Shown here: positions 28,616 to 37,244 of the stretch, in pieces | How the letters are laid out: every line of letters starts with the position of its first letter | Position numbering within the stretch: the first letter of the stretch is position 1 | NCBI RefSeq assembly: GCF_001940235.1 | Contig: NZ_MJIE01000001.1 | Span: 496,001 to 560,000 of the forward strand | Length of the DNA stretch: 64,000 bases | DNA from: Hornefia porci | GTDB taxonomy: Bacteria > Bacillota > Clostridia > Peptostreptococcales > Anaerovoracaceae | Direction of reading: 5' to 3' | Notes under the pieces: model-generated | What the model was told of the DNA's origin: nothing | What the model saw: only the letters and a program-made list of their open reading frames with translations | Database searches by the model: none | Translations under genes and position numbers: made by a program

Positions 28616-30235
28616 TTAGTCCTTTCCGTACGGGCACTCATCTGAAGCCTCATACTCTTCTTTATCCATGTATGTAAAAAAACTGTTACCAATATCATCC
28701 GTGAATGGAATAACTGTAACAGGCTTTTTCAGTTCTCCCCAGGTATCTGAGATTTCTGCCGGAAGCGAACGCATCTGGCATCTTTTTCCTTGACTTTTAT
28801 ACCAGTTTTTTGCTGTTTTACATTTCCAGTAGGGAACCCCTCCTGTAAACCCATGAACCATGACTTCGCCGCAATATGGGCAGAAGAGTTTTCCGGAGTG
28901 AAGATAGGTATTTCGTGTGTATCTGTTCTTCCCTGACTCCGGTTTTTCAGGATGCTTTCTCCTTACCACATTACGCTTCTGCGTTTTTTTCTTTTTTGAT
29001 TTCTCAGGCCTGTGAAACTCGTTCGGATAGGTGTGATCCTGTTCCCATTCGATCTTGGGATAGGCTTCAACACGATCCATACCGTACTCGTCTTTATATT
29101 GAACCACTACAAGTTCCTCGTCTATACCTTCCCAGCCTTTCAGGAACTTTGCCGGAACATAAACACCCGGACAGCTTTCCGGCGACCATTTAAGACGCGT
29201 ACTGCACATCCAGTATTCAAAGCTCTGATCTTGATTCCATTTGTGATAGAGTTTGCAGCCGCAGTATGGACAGAAGAGTTTTCCGGAAAGTGGGTATGTG
29301 GACTGATTGGAATGCCTGATGCTTTTTACAGGAATTTTATGCGCATAGGCCTGCGACCTGTCATCCAGCACCTTCTGAACGGCATCCCACTGTTTTCGGT
29401 TTACGATAGCCGGATGTACATCTGTCAGGTGCCACTGATCAAGTTCTCCGGTATTCTTACACGTTTTCCGATGACCATCGTTATAGGTTTTCTGCAGAAT
29501 GCGATCACCCTTGTAGGCTTCATGGCGAAGCATCTTCCGGATCTGACCACCGCCCCACTTGCAGCCCTTTGGTGATGGAATGCCCTGTTCATTCAGGTAA
29601 CCGGCAATCTTACTTGCCCAGATTCCCTTTTCAGAAAGTTCAAAGGCGAGCCGGACAGTCTTTGCCTGCTCCTCATCAATGATAATCTCACCGTTCTCAT
29701 CCTCGGTGTATCCATACAACCGGGAGAGGTTAAAGTACGGTTCACCTCTTTTGAACTTATTTCGGATGGTCATCCGGACGTTTGATGAATTGCTCTCGCT
29801 TTCTGCCTGTGCAAAAGCCGCAAGGATAGTAAGCATCAGCTCCCCCTCCTGCGTCATTGTGTCGATGTTCTGAAGCTGAAAGAAAATCGCTACACCGAGT
29901 TCTCTCATCTCCCTTGATGCCTTTAGCACAGTCTCGGTGTTTCTTGCAAACCGGGAAACGCTTTTTACGACAATCATGTCAATCCTGCCTTTCCGAGCAT
30001 CCTGCAGCATCTTCTGAAACTGTGGCCTGTTTTCGCTATATCCTGTGATCCCCTGATCAGCATAGATCCCGGCAAACTCCCATGCTGGATTTGCTGTTAT
30101 AAAGCGTCTGAAATATACTGTCTGATTCACAAAGGAATCTTCCTGCTCATTACTATCCGTTGAAACCCGGACATAGGCGCAGACACGTTTCTTCTGAAGC
30201 TCTCTTTTTCTTGTTTCAATTTTCTGTACCTTCAT
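28616..30235 (-). CDS. Large serine recombinase (prophage integrase 2)
   Basis: Second recombinase of the same superfamily: CAYVRVSTDSNEQEDS (nucleophile in RVST), YADQGITGYSENRPQF, VVKSVSRFARNTET. It has two zinc ribbons (CPYCGCKLYH and CPYCGEVMVHG) separated by a Lys-rich linker, where integrase 1 has one. 539 residues; start at 30235 behind GGGAGG. Both recombinases are coexpressed from one promoter-like box. Which one performs integration, or whether both are needed as with CcrA/CcrB, cannot be told. Confidence 0.92.
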   Translation of the reverse strand: MKVQKIETRKRELQKKRVCAYVRVSTDSNEQEDSFVNQTVYFRRFITANPAWEFAGIYADQGITGYSENRPQFQKMLQDARKGRIDMIVVKSVSRFARNTETVLKASREMRELGVAIFFQLQNIDTMTQEGELMLTILAAFAQAESESNSSNVRMTIRNKFKRGEPYFNLSRLYGYTEDENGEIIIDEEQAKTVRLAFELSEKGIWASKIAGYLNEQGIPSPKGCKWGGGQIRKMLRHEAYKGDRILQKTYNDGHRKTCKNTGELDQWHLTDVHPAIVNRKQWDAVQKVLDDRSQAYAHKIPVKSIRHSNQSTYPLSGKLFCPYCGCKLYHKWNQDQSFEYWMCSTRLKWSPESCPGVYVPAKFLKGWEGIDEELVVVQYKDEYGMDRVEAYPKIEWEQDHTYPNEFHRPEKSKKKKTQKRNVVRRKHPEKPESGKNRYTRNTYLHSGKLFCPYCGEVMVHGFTGGVPYWKCKTAKNWYKSQGKRCQMRSLPAEISDTWGELKKPVTVIPFTDDIGNSFFTYMDKEEYEASDECPYGKD

Positions 30236-30255
30236 GGTATCCCTCCCTTCGATTG

Positions 30256-30293
30256 GCAGTACTATAAATCACTCTGTCTTCGCGATTAGTCAA
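30256..30293 (-). promoter_or_regulatory. Promoter-like box E, upstream of the recombinases
   Basis: TTGACT (30288-30293), 11 bases, CAGAGTGA (30269-30276), then TTTATAGT. One of five copies of the same bipartite motif in the prophage. It lies 21 bases before the start of integrase 2. Confidence 0.6.
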
Positions 30294-30329
30294 GTAATAA
30301 AGCGGCTGTTCACCCCAGAGTTTTTAAAG

Positions 30330-30366
30330 GCAAAAAGAAAATGCCCGAGGGGACTCCTCCCGGGCA
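30330..30366 (-). terminator. Terminator after the endolysin gene
   Basis: TGCCCGGGAGG and CCCCTCGGGCA pair with a short AGT loop, and ATTTTCTTTTTG follows on the minus strand. It ends the late transcript before the recombinase genes. Confidence 0.88.
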
Positions 30367-30373
30367 CGGTTAC

Positions 30374-31612
30374 TTATTTCAGTATTTCATTTACGCGCCT
30401 TTGCACCGCGTTATAATCATATCCAGCAGCAGTGAGACGTTTCTTCCTTTCGCTGCCATTTCCCCACTTGCCAGCGATCACCTCTTCGGCAAGCGCGTTG
30501 ACAGATTTTCTAGAATCCACCTTCACATCATATCTGGTCAGATTCCACTTTTCAATAATTCTGCAGAGCTTATCAACATAGGTAAGACTGGTTGCATAAC
30601 CACCTGCCCTGATGATTTTGATGGCTTTTCTGTAGTTCCTGCAGCCCTTCAGTCCGGCGTAACGCAGTTTACTGCCGTTCTTCGCTCCGTTAAGATAAGC
30701 GGAATGATCGGCGATGGATTTTTCAATATCCGGATACTTCCTGAAGTCTGCTGTGACCGTTATGTACGACCCATCCTTACTCTGTTCCTTCGTCTTTTTT
30801 GTATAGACGGACTTGCCGTCCCAGACAGAACCCGACCATGTGTTACCGGACAGAGACTTCTTCATGCCAAAGCAGTTATTAGCATTCTGAGCCAGTTCTG
30901 ACTTTCCGTAGCCAGACTCCAGAATAAACTGCGCCAGCGACACGGAGGCAAGGATGCCAGATTTCTTCTGATCTGCGGTAAAAAGAGCACCAACTTTCCT
31001 GATTACATCAGCATCTGACAAGTTTTTCAGACTTGAGGCTTTGAGCCCTGTGGTGATCTTTTTCTCAGATCCACCGAGTTGTCTGGTAACTTCTTTGGCC
31101 AGCTTGCCCAGTCTGCTATACAGCCAGTTGCCCGGACACGACTTGTTGGCAAACCATCTGTGGACAGTGATGACCATCTCATCAGATTTCGGTGTATAGT
31201 TCAGTGTCCTGCTTTTATCCCCCAGCCACAGCAGTTTTTTCTTGCCATTGCGTTTACAAATATCCACGCAAAGTTTCACGAGCGTTGCGTAAACCCTGCT
31301 GTTCATCCTGTACGGTTCTTTCGTATCAGATGCACATTCGATCGTAACAGCTCTCTGGTCATTGGCATTTGAGGATGTACACCAGGAGCGGTTCTTTTCT
31401 TCTACATAAAGCCCTACACGGCCATCCCGGTCAATGCCATAATTACTGGAAGCCTGTGTGCTGCTCTTTGCAAACCATGATCCGAGTCCCTCTGCCGTAC
31501 ACTGACCCACCACGCAGTGAGGCGATATCCGGTCGATAGTGTGCGTTCTCCTTCCGGAATGATTCGGTGACAGTTTCTTATATGCCACCAGTTTGCTGTT
31601 TGTGTAACCCAT
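30374..31612 (-). CDS. Bifunctional phage endolysin: amidase + glucosaminidase + CW_7
   Basis: Lysis enzyme cutting peptidoglycan at two bonds. Start MGYTNSKLVAYKKLSPNHSG at 31612, one base after the holin stop; the longer frame runs over holin. An N-acetylmuramoyl-L-alanine amidase domain (about 1-150; SSNYGIDRDGRVGLYV, NDQRAVTIE) is followed by a GH73 glucosaminidase domain (about 185-325; AQFILESGYGKSELA with the likely acid Glu, NNCFGMK) and a CW_7 wall-binding repeat at the end (VNALAEEVIAGKWGNG). 412 residues, no signal peptide, hence holin-dependent. Confidence 0.92.
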   Translation of the reverse strand: MGYTNSKLVAYKKLSPNHSGRRTHTIDRISPHCVVGQCTAEGLGSWFAKSSTQASSNYGIDRDGRVGLYVEEKNRSWCTSSNANDQRAVTIECASDTKEPYRMNSRVYATLVKLCVDICKRNGKKKLLWLGDKSRTLNYTPKSDEMVITVHRWFANKSCPGNWLYSRLGKLAKEVTRQLGGSEKKITTGLKASSLKNLSDADVIRKVGALFTADQKKSGILASVSLAQFILESGYGKSELAQNANNCFGMKKSLSGNTWSGSVWDGKSVYTKKTKEQSKDGSYITVTADFRKYPDIEKSIADHSAYLNGAKNGSKLRYAGLKGCRNYRKAIKIIRAGGYATSLTYVDKLCRIIEKWNLTRYDVKVDSRKSVNALAEEVIAGKWGNGSERKKRLTAAGYDYNAVQRRVNEILK

Positions 31613-31613
31613 G

Positions 31614-32027
31614 TTACTCTCCCTCCTTTTCCGCTCTCTTATGGAGCTGTTCCAGTACATCTTCCAGCTGATCCGGGATGGGCAGTCCAAGATGCCCTGC
31701 ATTTTCCAGAAGGCTGACGCCTTCATTTGACAGGTAGAAGAAAATGACGGCTGTACGCAGAATTCCTTCCTGTCCGATGACCTGCACATCGATGATATTG
31801 GCAATGCCTACAAGCACAAAAACAAGGACTTTTCTGCAGATTCCTCTGAATCCCACTTCGCTCGACAGTCTCCTGTCGGCTATCGCACACATCACCCCGG
31901 TCAGGTAATCGGCAATAACGAATGCTATCAGTGCGTAAAGCAAACCATCACATCCTCCCAGATAATAACCTATCCATCCTCCCAGACCCGCGAATACAGT
32001 CTGGATCATAATCCAAAATTCTTTCAT
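31614..32027 (-). CDS. Phage holin (phi LC3/Cph1-like holin family)
   Basis: Small membrane protein forming the lysis pore for the adjacent endolysin. 137 residues with three hydrophobic segments (about 5-25, 27-50 and 66-86), then an amphipathic stretch and a charged C-terminus (LHKRAEKEGE). YLTGVMCAIADRRLSSEVGFRG is characteristic of this holin family. Its stop lies one base before the endolysin start. Confidence 0.88.
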   Translation of the reverse strand: MKEFWIMIQTVFAGLGGWIGYYLGGCDGLLYALIAFVIADYLTGVMCAIADRRLSSEVGFRGICRKVLVFVLVGIANIIDVQVIGQEGILRTAVIFFYLSNEGVSLLENAGHLGLPIPDQLEDVLEQLHKRAEKEGE

Positions 32028-32042
32028 AATAAATCTCTCCTT

Positions 32043-32177
32043 TCACATGACTTTCCAGTCATTCTTCAACTTTGATTTCTCCGGTAACACGTCATTCATA
32101 ACGAGCAAAAATAAAAGAGCCCATCCCAGCGGAATGCCGAGGCAGACTCCTGCGAGCAAATATATAATTGTGTGCAT
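32043..32177 (-). CDS. 44-residue membrane peptide in the lysis cassette
   Basis: Starts MHTIIYLLAGVCLGIPLGWA, one transmembrane segment (about 3-26), then a charged tail ending NDWKVM. AAAGGAGG sits 8 bases before the ATG and the gene fits between fibre and holin genes on the same strand. I do not recognise a family; a second holin, antiholin or pinholin-like role is possible from position and topology only. Confidence 0.7.
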   Translation of the reverse strand: MHTIIYLLAGVCLGIPLGWALLFLLVMNDVLPEKSKLKNDWKVM

Positions 32178-32191
32178 GATTGAATCCTCCT

Positions 32192-33808
32192 TTATGCGGT
32201 TCTTCTCCATATGTAGACACTAAGGTACGGCGGCATATTATTGCCACTCGTTCCTTTTCCAGTTGTTCCTGTTGTGCCACTGAACCCGTGTATATGCCCT
32301 GTGGAAAGTGCCGCTTTTTGTCGGTAAATTGGGTTATCTTCTGACCGCACCACGTTTGTTATACTGCTTCCGGTTCCCTGTTTGATTGTTTTTCTTGTAA
32401 TTCCATCCCCACTAAGTGCCAGAGTTAATACACAAGTATTATCGTTATCAAAGGGGTGCTTATGTCCGGATTCAGCTGCCGTGTTTCCTGAGAATAAGTG
32501 TGCGTGAGACGGCAACATATCGGCAGTCATTGTATCACTTCCTCCAGTATTTCCAGCAGCATAATTTGAACCAGCCGCAAGTAAGAATCTGTCACGCACT
32601 CTTTCCCATGTGCCGCCAAAAAGCGTAGCAGGGCTTGTGGAGCTCACGCTCATATAGATTGAACCAACCGGATATATCAGGTCAAAGACCGTACCAAATC
32701 TGCCGTCCGGATTACAGAATGAAGGAATCCCGTCCCAGTTTATCCTCATCCTGCCATTACTGAAGCCCACAGAGTAGGCCGAACTGTCACCTGATCTATA
32801 AGTAACCGTAATTGTTACTCTGCAGACAGGTACGCCCATCTGACCGATCTGAAATACAGACTGCCCGGAAGGAATCTTGATCATTCCGTCACTGTGAACG
32901 GCTTCAATATCCTCATCAACGTCAAGTGTCTTACCGTTTGAAAATTCAATATGGATCACTGTATGTGCCGATAATATTTCCATGACACCTGTGTTTGCCT
33001 TTGCGTCAAAACCATAATTATAGAGCTTCACCAGTTGTATCGTGCTCGCAGCCGACCAGTTGATGAGAGTCTGCTCGTAGATCTGTGTTTCGGTTCTCGG
33101 ATTGGTTAGGGCCTCAAAAGCTGTACTGCCCTCAACAGAAGATTCTATGTGCATCTTGTACCCATCAAAGGTCATATGTGCCAAGTCACTGGCTCCAACT
33201 GCTGCAGTACGTTCTCCGGAATCAACATCTACCATCGTGATTCCATCGCCCGTTTCCAATTCCAGCTTTTCCGATGAAATTCGCATCTGATTTCCTCCAT
33301 CCTGACCAATTTTAACTTCTTCTCCGAACCTGGCCAGCACATCACTACCATCTCTGATCTCAATCGAGTCGCTACCAATCAGCACATTCCTTCCGGAAGG
33401 ATTGGATGGCGTCTGACCTGATCCATTTCTCATGTCTGCTACCATCACGCCCAGTTCATCTGCTGCCATGAAATTGGTAGCTGTTTTCTTCGCGTTCTGT
33501 GCCTCATTATATGCCTGCTTTGCTGCCTCATAGGATGAAGACTTGGACACCACAGACCAGCTAACTCCTCCATCTGTAAAAGAAGTCAGATCGCAGGTAT
33601 AAAGGCTGTTTGTAGAAGTTCCATCATAGGCTGGCTCTGATATGCTCCAACCGGACGGCACGGTCTTATTCGACACATAGCTTTTTCCCTGAGCTTCTGT
33701 CGGTTGAGAAGGTGTTGAAGTAGATGCTGCAATTCGATAAAATCGCCAAGTTGCACTTACGTCTCGTTCCTTTGATACCGTAATCGTTTCTCTTGCTTTG
33801 ATCGCCAT
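32192..33808 (-). CDS. Tail fibre protein with tail-collar C-terminus
   Basis: Probable receptor-binding or baseplate fibre. N-terminal ~100 residues resemble the start of the preceding fibre gene (MAIK...ITV). The middle contains coiled-coil-like and beta-rich sequence. The C-terminal ~180 residues form a phage tail-collar module: YPVGSIYMS, LFGGTWERVRDRFLLAAG, LPSHAHLFSG, HIHGFSG and MPPYLSVYIWRRTA. The His-rich turns probably bind metal in a trimeric knob. 538 residues. Confidence 0.85.
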   Translation of the reverse strand: MAIKARETITVSKERDVSATWRFYRIAASTSTPSQPTEAQGKSYVSNKTVPSGWSISEPAYDGTSTNSLYTCDLTSFTDGGVSWSVVSKSSSYEAAKQAYNEAQNAKKTATNFMAADELGVMVADMRNGSGQTPSNPSGRNVLIGSDSIEIRDGSDVLARFGEEVKIGQDGGNQMRISSEKLELETGDGITMVDVDSGERTAAVGASDLAHMTFDGYKMHIESSVEGSTAFEALTNPRTETQIYEQTLINWSAASTIQLVKLYNYGFDAKANTGVMEILSAHTVIHIEFSNGKTLDVDEDIEAVHSDGMIKIPSGQSVFQIGQMGVPVCRVTITVTYRSGDSSAYSVGFSNGRMRINWDGIPSFCNPDGRFGTVFDLIYPVGSIYMSVSSTSPATLFGGTWERVRDRFLLAAGSNYAAGNTGGSDTMTADMLPSHAHLFSGNTAAESGHKHPFDNDNTCVLTLALSGDGITRKTIKQGTGSSITNVVRSEDNPIYRQKAALSTGHIHGFSGTTGTTGKGTSGNNMPPYLSVYIWRRTA

Positions 33809-33810
33809 GC

Positions 33811-34869
33811 TTATCCCTCCAATCTTGCCTCATACACCGCCTTACTTGCCACGTCCGTTGCATTGACTGTAAGTGTCGCCCCGGTACCAACCGCAGAGCT
33901 GCCGCCATCCTTATACCACTTGATCGTGCCAAGTGCTGTGAGCGCATTTCCGGTAACTTCTGTACCTGCCTTATATACATGAGCTGTTAAGATCGTGCTC
34001 CCGGAGTTGCTCTTAAAGATATTACCGTTACTCGCAGTAATGGAGATCAGAATTGCATCTGCTCCGGGATTTCCCTGCGTCCCCTGCTTTCCATGTGCGG
34101 AGACGGAATAGCTGATGCTGTCGGATCCGGAGGTATACTTGATTGTCGTTCTTGTCCAGAGATACTGTCCTTGCGTAGTAGTGGCCACAGGCGACGTGCT
34201 CCAAGTTCCAGTCGGAGCGGATGTCCCAGAGGTACCCACCTGATATTCCACCACCGTAGATGAAATGCCACGCCCGGCAGCGCCCTGCCCACCTGTCTGC
34301 CCGTGGGCAGCAACAGAATAGCTGACAGAATCAGAGCCAGAGGTGTATTTGATTGTAGTCCTTGTCCAGAGATACTGCCCCTGTGCGGTTGTTGCTACAG
34401 GGGATGTGCTCCAAGTTCCAGTCGGCACAGTTGTCCCTGAAGTACCTACCTGATATTCAATAACCGTTGAGGAGATGCCGCGTCCCGGATCACCTTTGCC
34501 GCCTGTCGCTCCAGTCTTAGCAATTCCAAAGGAGAACACCTTGTTGATCGTGACCGATCCGTCAAGTACGACCGGAATTGTTACAATGCCTCCGGCAGCC
34601 ACGCTTGTCGTGACCGTAATGGTCAAAGTATTAGTGCTGGCATTCCAGCTTGTCGTTACGCCAGAAGGCTTTGTGATTTTTGTATTGTCGACTGATATGG
34701 TCGGAACCTCATCGCCGCGCAGTGCCTGAATGACAGTTGTCGTGCTCTGCTGGGATGCGATTTTCCCGTCCTTATCTCCGGCAAAGGTAAACGAGTCATT
34801 TGTCAGATTGACAGAATACCCGTCTGTCAGGTCGACGACGGTGATTTGATCTGAAGATTTGATTGCCAT
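33811..34869 (-). CDS. Tail fibre protein with two 70-residue repeats
   Basis: 352 residues. After an N-terminal domain with Thr/Val-rich beta sequence (about 1-120) come two tandem repeats of exactly 70 residues (129-198 and 199-268), each beginning GRGISST and containing TGTWSTSPVATT and QYLWTRTTIKYTSGSD, with short collagen-like Gly-X-Y stretches between them. The C-terminal ~85 residues share a module with the next upstream protein. Likely a structural fibre segment; no enzymatic motif seen. Confidence 0.8.
   Translation of the reverse strand: MAIKSSDQITVVDLTDGYSVNLTNDSFTFAGDKDGKIASQQSTTTVIQALRGDEVPTISVDNTKITKPSGVTTSWNASTNTLTITVTTSVAAGGIVTIPVVLDGSVTINKVFSFGIAKTGATGGKGDPGRGISSTVIEYQVGTSGTTVPTGTWSTSPVATTAQGQYLWTRTTIKYTSGSDSVSYSVAAHGQTGGQGAAGRGISSTVVEYQVGTSGTSAPTGTWSTSPVATTTQGQYLWTRTTIKYTSGSDSISYSVSAHGKQGTQGNPGADAILISITASNGNIFKSNSGSTILTAHVYKAGTEVTGNALTALGTIKWYKDGGSSAVGTGATLTVNATDVASKAVYEARLEG
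34066..34485 (-). repeat. Two in-frame 210-bp repeats in the fibre gene
   Basis: Units 34276-34485 and 34066-34275 encode nearly the same 70 residues, but differ at many third codon positions. The protein is conserved more than the DNA. Confidence 0.85.
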
Positions 34870-34880
34870 TATGCTTCCTC

Positions 34881-36242
34881 CTAATCTGTGATTAATTCAC
34901 ACATGAATGTTACTTTTGTATCGACTTCCTCTGGCGTCAGCGTCAGAGTGAAGCCATCATCGGATAGCTTGTGATCGCTTGCTACGATGATGCCAAAGGT
35001 GTCTTCACCGAGCTTCTGCCAATACCACTGAAGATGTGCAGAAGTTCCGAATGTCTTTCTAAGATCAGTGTTGTTTGTAATGCGCTGTCCGCCAATATAG
35101 ATAGCCACGGTAAGTACCGTATTGACAGAATTGTTTTTAAAGACCGTGCCTCTGGAAGAGTCGATCCGAAGCACGGTAGCATCGATCCCGTCCTTGAGTG
35201 TGACCGATTTATCCCCCACTATGATTTCTGCCCCGGTATCCGTCTGCCGGGTGCTGATATCCAGTGTGGTAAGAAGGTCGGACAGCTTCTTTGATCCACC
35301 CAGCGTTACCTTGCTGCCACCGATGTTGATGGAATCCGGGATACCATCGTTATTGCTGGCATAAAAAATGATGAAGGCATCTTCCCCACCGATATACTGC
35401 GGCCGGGAAGATGAGAAATTGATCGACTCACCAAAAATGGCGACCAGGTTTCCCTCATCGTCATACACTCGCAGCCCATCCCCGGATAGCAAAAGCTTAT
35501 ATCCTTCGTTATCTTTCGTGACCCAGAGCCCCGCATCGGTTAAGGCGAGGTGGCTTGCCACATAACTTGTTACCGCTTCATCAACGGAGGTAAGCTCGTA
35601 GTAGCCTTGCTCCTTCGGATTTCCTTCTGGGCTGATCACAACGTTATATTGATCGCCATACTTTGTGAAATAATACTTCCCGGATACCACTTCCGTATCT
35701 TCTGTTGGTGCATATTCTCCGTGTTCTGAAATCCACGTAAGTGTGCCCACCACATCCTCGACAACCGATAACTGCGAGAGTGCTCCGTTTGCTGCCTTGT
35801 TTGCTGTCACTGCAGATGCTTTTGCTTCCTTTGCAGCATCATCCGCTTCTTCTGCCTTTTCATGGGCTTTCTTTGCTGATGCTTCCGCGCTATCGGCAGC
35901 CTCCTTTGCCCGTTCCGCATCTTCGATCGATGCCTCTGCAATCTCCTTTGCTTCAAAAGCCGTATCTCTTGCCTTAAACGCCTCCGTGTTATCAGTTGGA
36001 GGAGAAGATGCATTTCCGGTAAGCCATGCCCGGCCGCCAGAAACTCTTACCTGCACCACATCTCCTGCTTTCGCATTCATCGTCATCCGGGCAGGTGTTT
36101 CATCGATACCTCCCGGGATATGCACCCAAGCAATGCTCCCCTCTACACGGATCACTTCTGCCTGCGTGTCATATGGTGAAGTGCCTTTCTGGTTAGCAGC
36201 GCCGATGAGCTGTACCATTTCTTTGCTCATACTTTTGCTCAT
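34881..36242 (-). CDS. Phage baseplate/tail protein with coiled coil
   Basis: 453 residues, role inferred from position. An N-terminal OB-like region (about 15-70; VIRVEGSIAWVHIPGG, AKAGDVVQVRVSGGRAWLTG) is followed by a long Ala/Glu/Lys coiled coil (about 90-150), then tail-fibre-like beta sequence. The last ~90 residues (LRIDSSRGTVFKNNS onward) match the C-terminal module of the next fibre protein. Its start overlaps the hub gene by 4 bases. Confidence 0.75.
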   Translation of the reverse strand: MSKSMSKEMVQLIGAANQKGTSPYDTQAEVIRVEGSIAWVHIPGGIDETPARMTMNAKAGDVVQVRVSGGRAWLTGNASSPPTDNTEAFKARDTAFEAKEIAEASIEDAERAKEAADSAEASAKKAHEKAEEADDAAKEAKASAVTANKAANGALSQLSVVEDVVGTLTWISEHGEYAPTEDTEVVSGKYYFTKYGDQYNVVISPEGNPKEQGYYELTSVDEAVTSYVASHLALTDAGLWVTKDNEGYKLLLSGDGLRVYDDEGNLVAIFGESINFSSSRPQYIGGEDAFIIFYASNNDGIPDSINIGGSKVTLGGSKKLSDLLTTLDISTRQTDTGAEIIVGDKSVTLKDGIDATVLRIDSSRGTVFKNNSVNTVLTVAIYIGGQRITNNTDLRKTFGTSAHLQWYWQKLGEDTFGIIVASDHKLSDDGFTLTLTPEEVDTKVTFMCELITD

Positions 36243-37243
36243 ATCTTTTTAACCTCCTCGCTTGTCTTCGCACCATATCCAAGCTCGATCCGCTGCGAGG
36301 TGATCTGAAAGAGTCCGTCAAGTCCCTGCACTGGATACCGAAGCCGCACCACATCCCCTACAAGAATGTCCGGATGATACCGTCTGTCGTAGGCTGCGGT
36401 CATAGCGATGCTCTGAAGTTCGTGTAGACTTCTCAGGGCATATTCTGAAATGCTCTCCCCGGTATTGAAGTCACAGGAGGTTTCTTCTGCCCAGACTTCC
36501 CTGCCCCGGTTCACCGTTGACAAGGGACTATCCGGAGAATCATCCCGTGCAACAGAGGAAAGATCATCCTGCACCGCCCGGAAGACATTCGGACAGGAAT
36601 ACCAGTCATAATCCACTGATATAGTCGGCTCGATGACATCCTGATCGATAGGATCAAACTGCGCAGCTTCCGTCGCCGCTTCCGGGCAGATCTCAATGGT
36701 TCCGTTTCCGGTGATTCTCATTCTCCAGCCAATGACAGAGAGAACCTTTTCTGCCATCGAAAGTCTTGTCTCCCCATCCTCTGCGATGATTGATTTTGAG
36801 ATCCCGGGAGACGCGCCGCTAATAAAGATCGGTGCTGGTGATACCGATAGCAGATCTTTTACTACCTCCGCGCCATTTACGCCAGATGGAACATAGTACC
36901 CCCTCTCAAGCAGCACATCCGCAGCTGGTTTTAATACGGAGTAGCACTCCAGCGTGCCCGTCTCAAAGTATCCGTCGATGTCCTGTTTCGGACTTGTTGC
37001 AAGGCCAGTAAAAAGAGGTACATGGGATGCTGATCCGTTTTGCCACGCATCAAGATAAATCCGGATGTACCTCTCTTTTCCCTGCTCATATGATTTGCAC
37101 TCAATATCTGCGGAATCTTTCAATCCCCCTTCTGATCTTGTAATTGTTCCACCTGTGATTTCAAATCTCTCTTTTTCTCGCCAGCTTGCCGGATCAATAT
37201 AGTAGCCATAGTAGCTTGCGCTGAATCCATTCTTCCAGTTCAT
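36239..37243 (-). CDS. Putative baseplate hub protein
   Basis: 334 residues, beginning MNWKNGFSASYYGYYIDPAS. The pattern of an N-terminal beta domain, a middle segment with VLLERGYYVPSGVNGAEVVKDLL and a C-terminal domain ending VGDVVRLRYPVQGLDGLFQITS resembles gp27/XkdQ-type hub proteins, which anchor the tail tip. The assignment rests on these features and on position after the tail-tip gene. Confidence 0.6.
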   Translation of the reverse strand: MNWKNGFSASYYGYYIDPASWREKERFEITGGTITRSEGGLKDSADIECKSYEQGKERYIRIYLDAWQNGSASHVPLFTGLATSPKQDIDGYFETGTLECYSVLKPAADVLLERGYYVPSGVNGAEVVKDLLSVSPAPIFISGASPGISKSIIAEDGETRLSMAEKVLSVIGWRMRITGNGTIEICPEAATEAAQFDPIDQDVIEPTISVDYDWYSCPNVFRAVQDDLSSVARDDSPDSPLSTVNRGREVWAEETSCDFNTGESISEYALRSLHELQSIAMTAAYDRRYHPDILVGDVVRLRYPVQGLDGLFQITSQRIELGYGAKTSEEVKKI

Positions 37244-37244
37244 C

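Noticed and set aside
27162..30235. The two recombinases as parts of one gene split by frameshift
   Set aside because: Each has a complete catalytic domain, recombinase domain and zinc ribbon, so they are two full genes.
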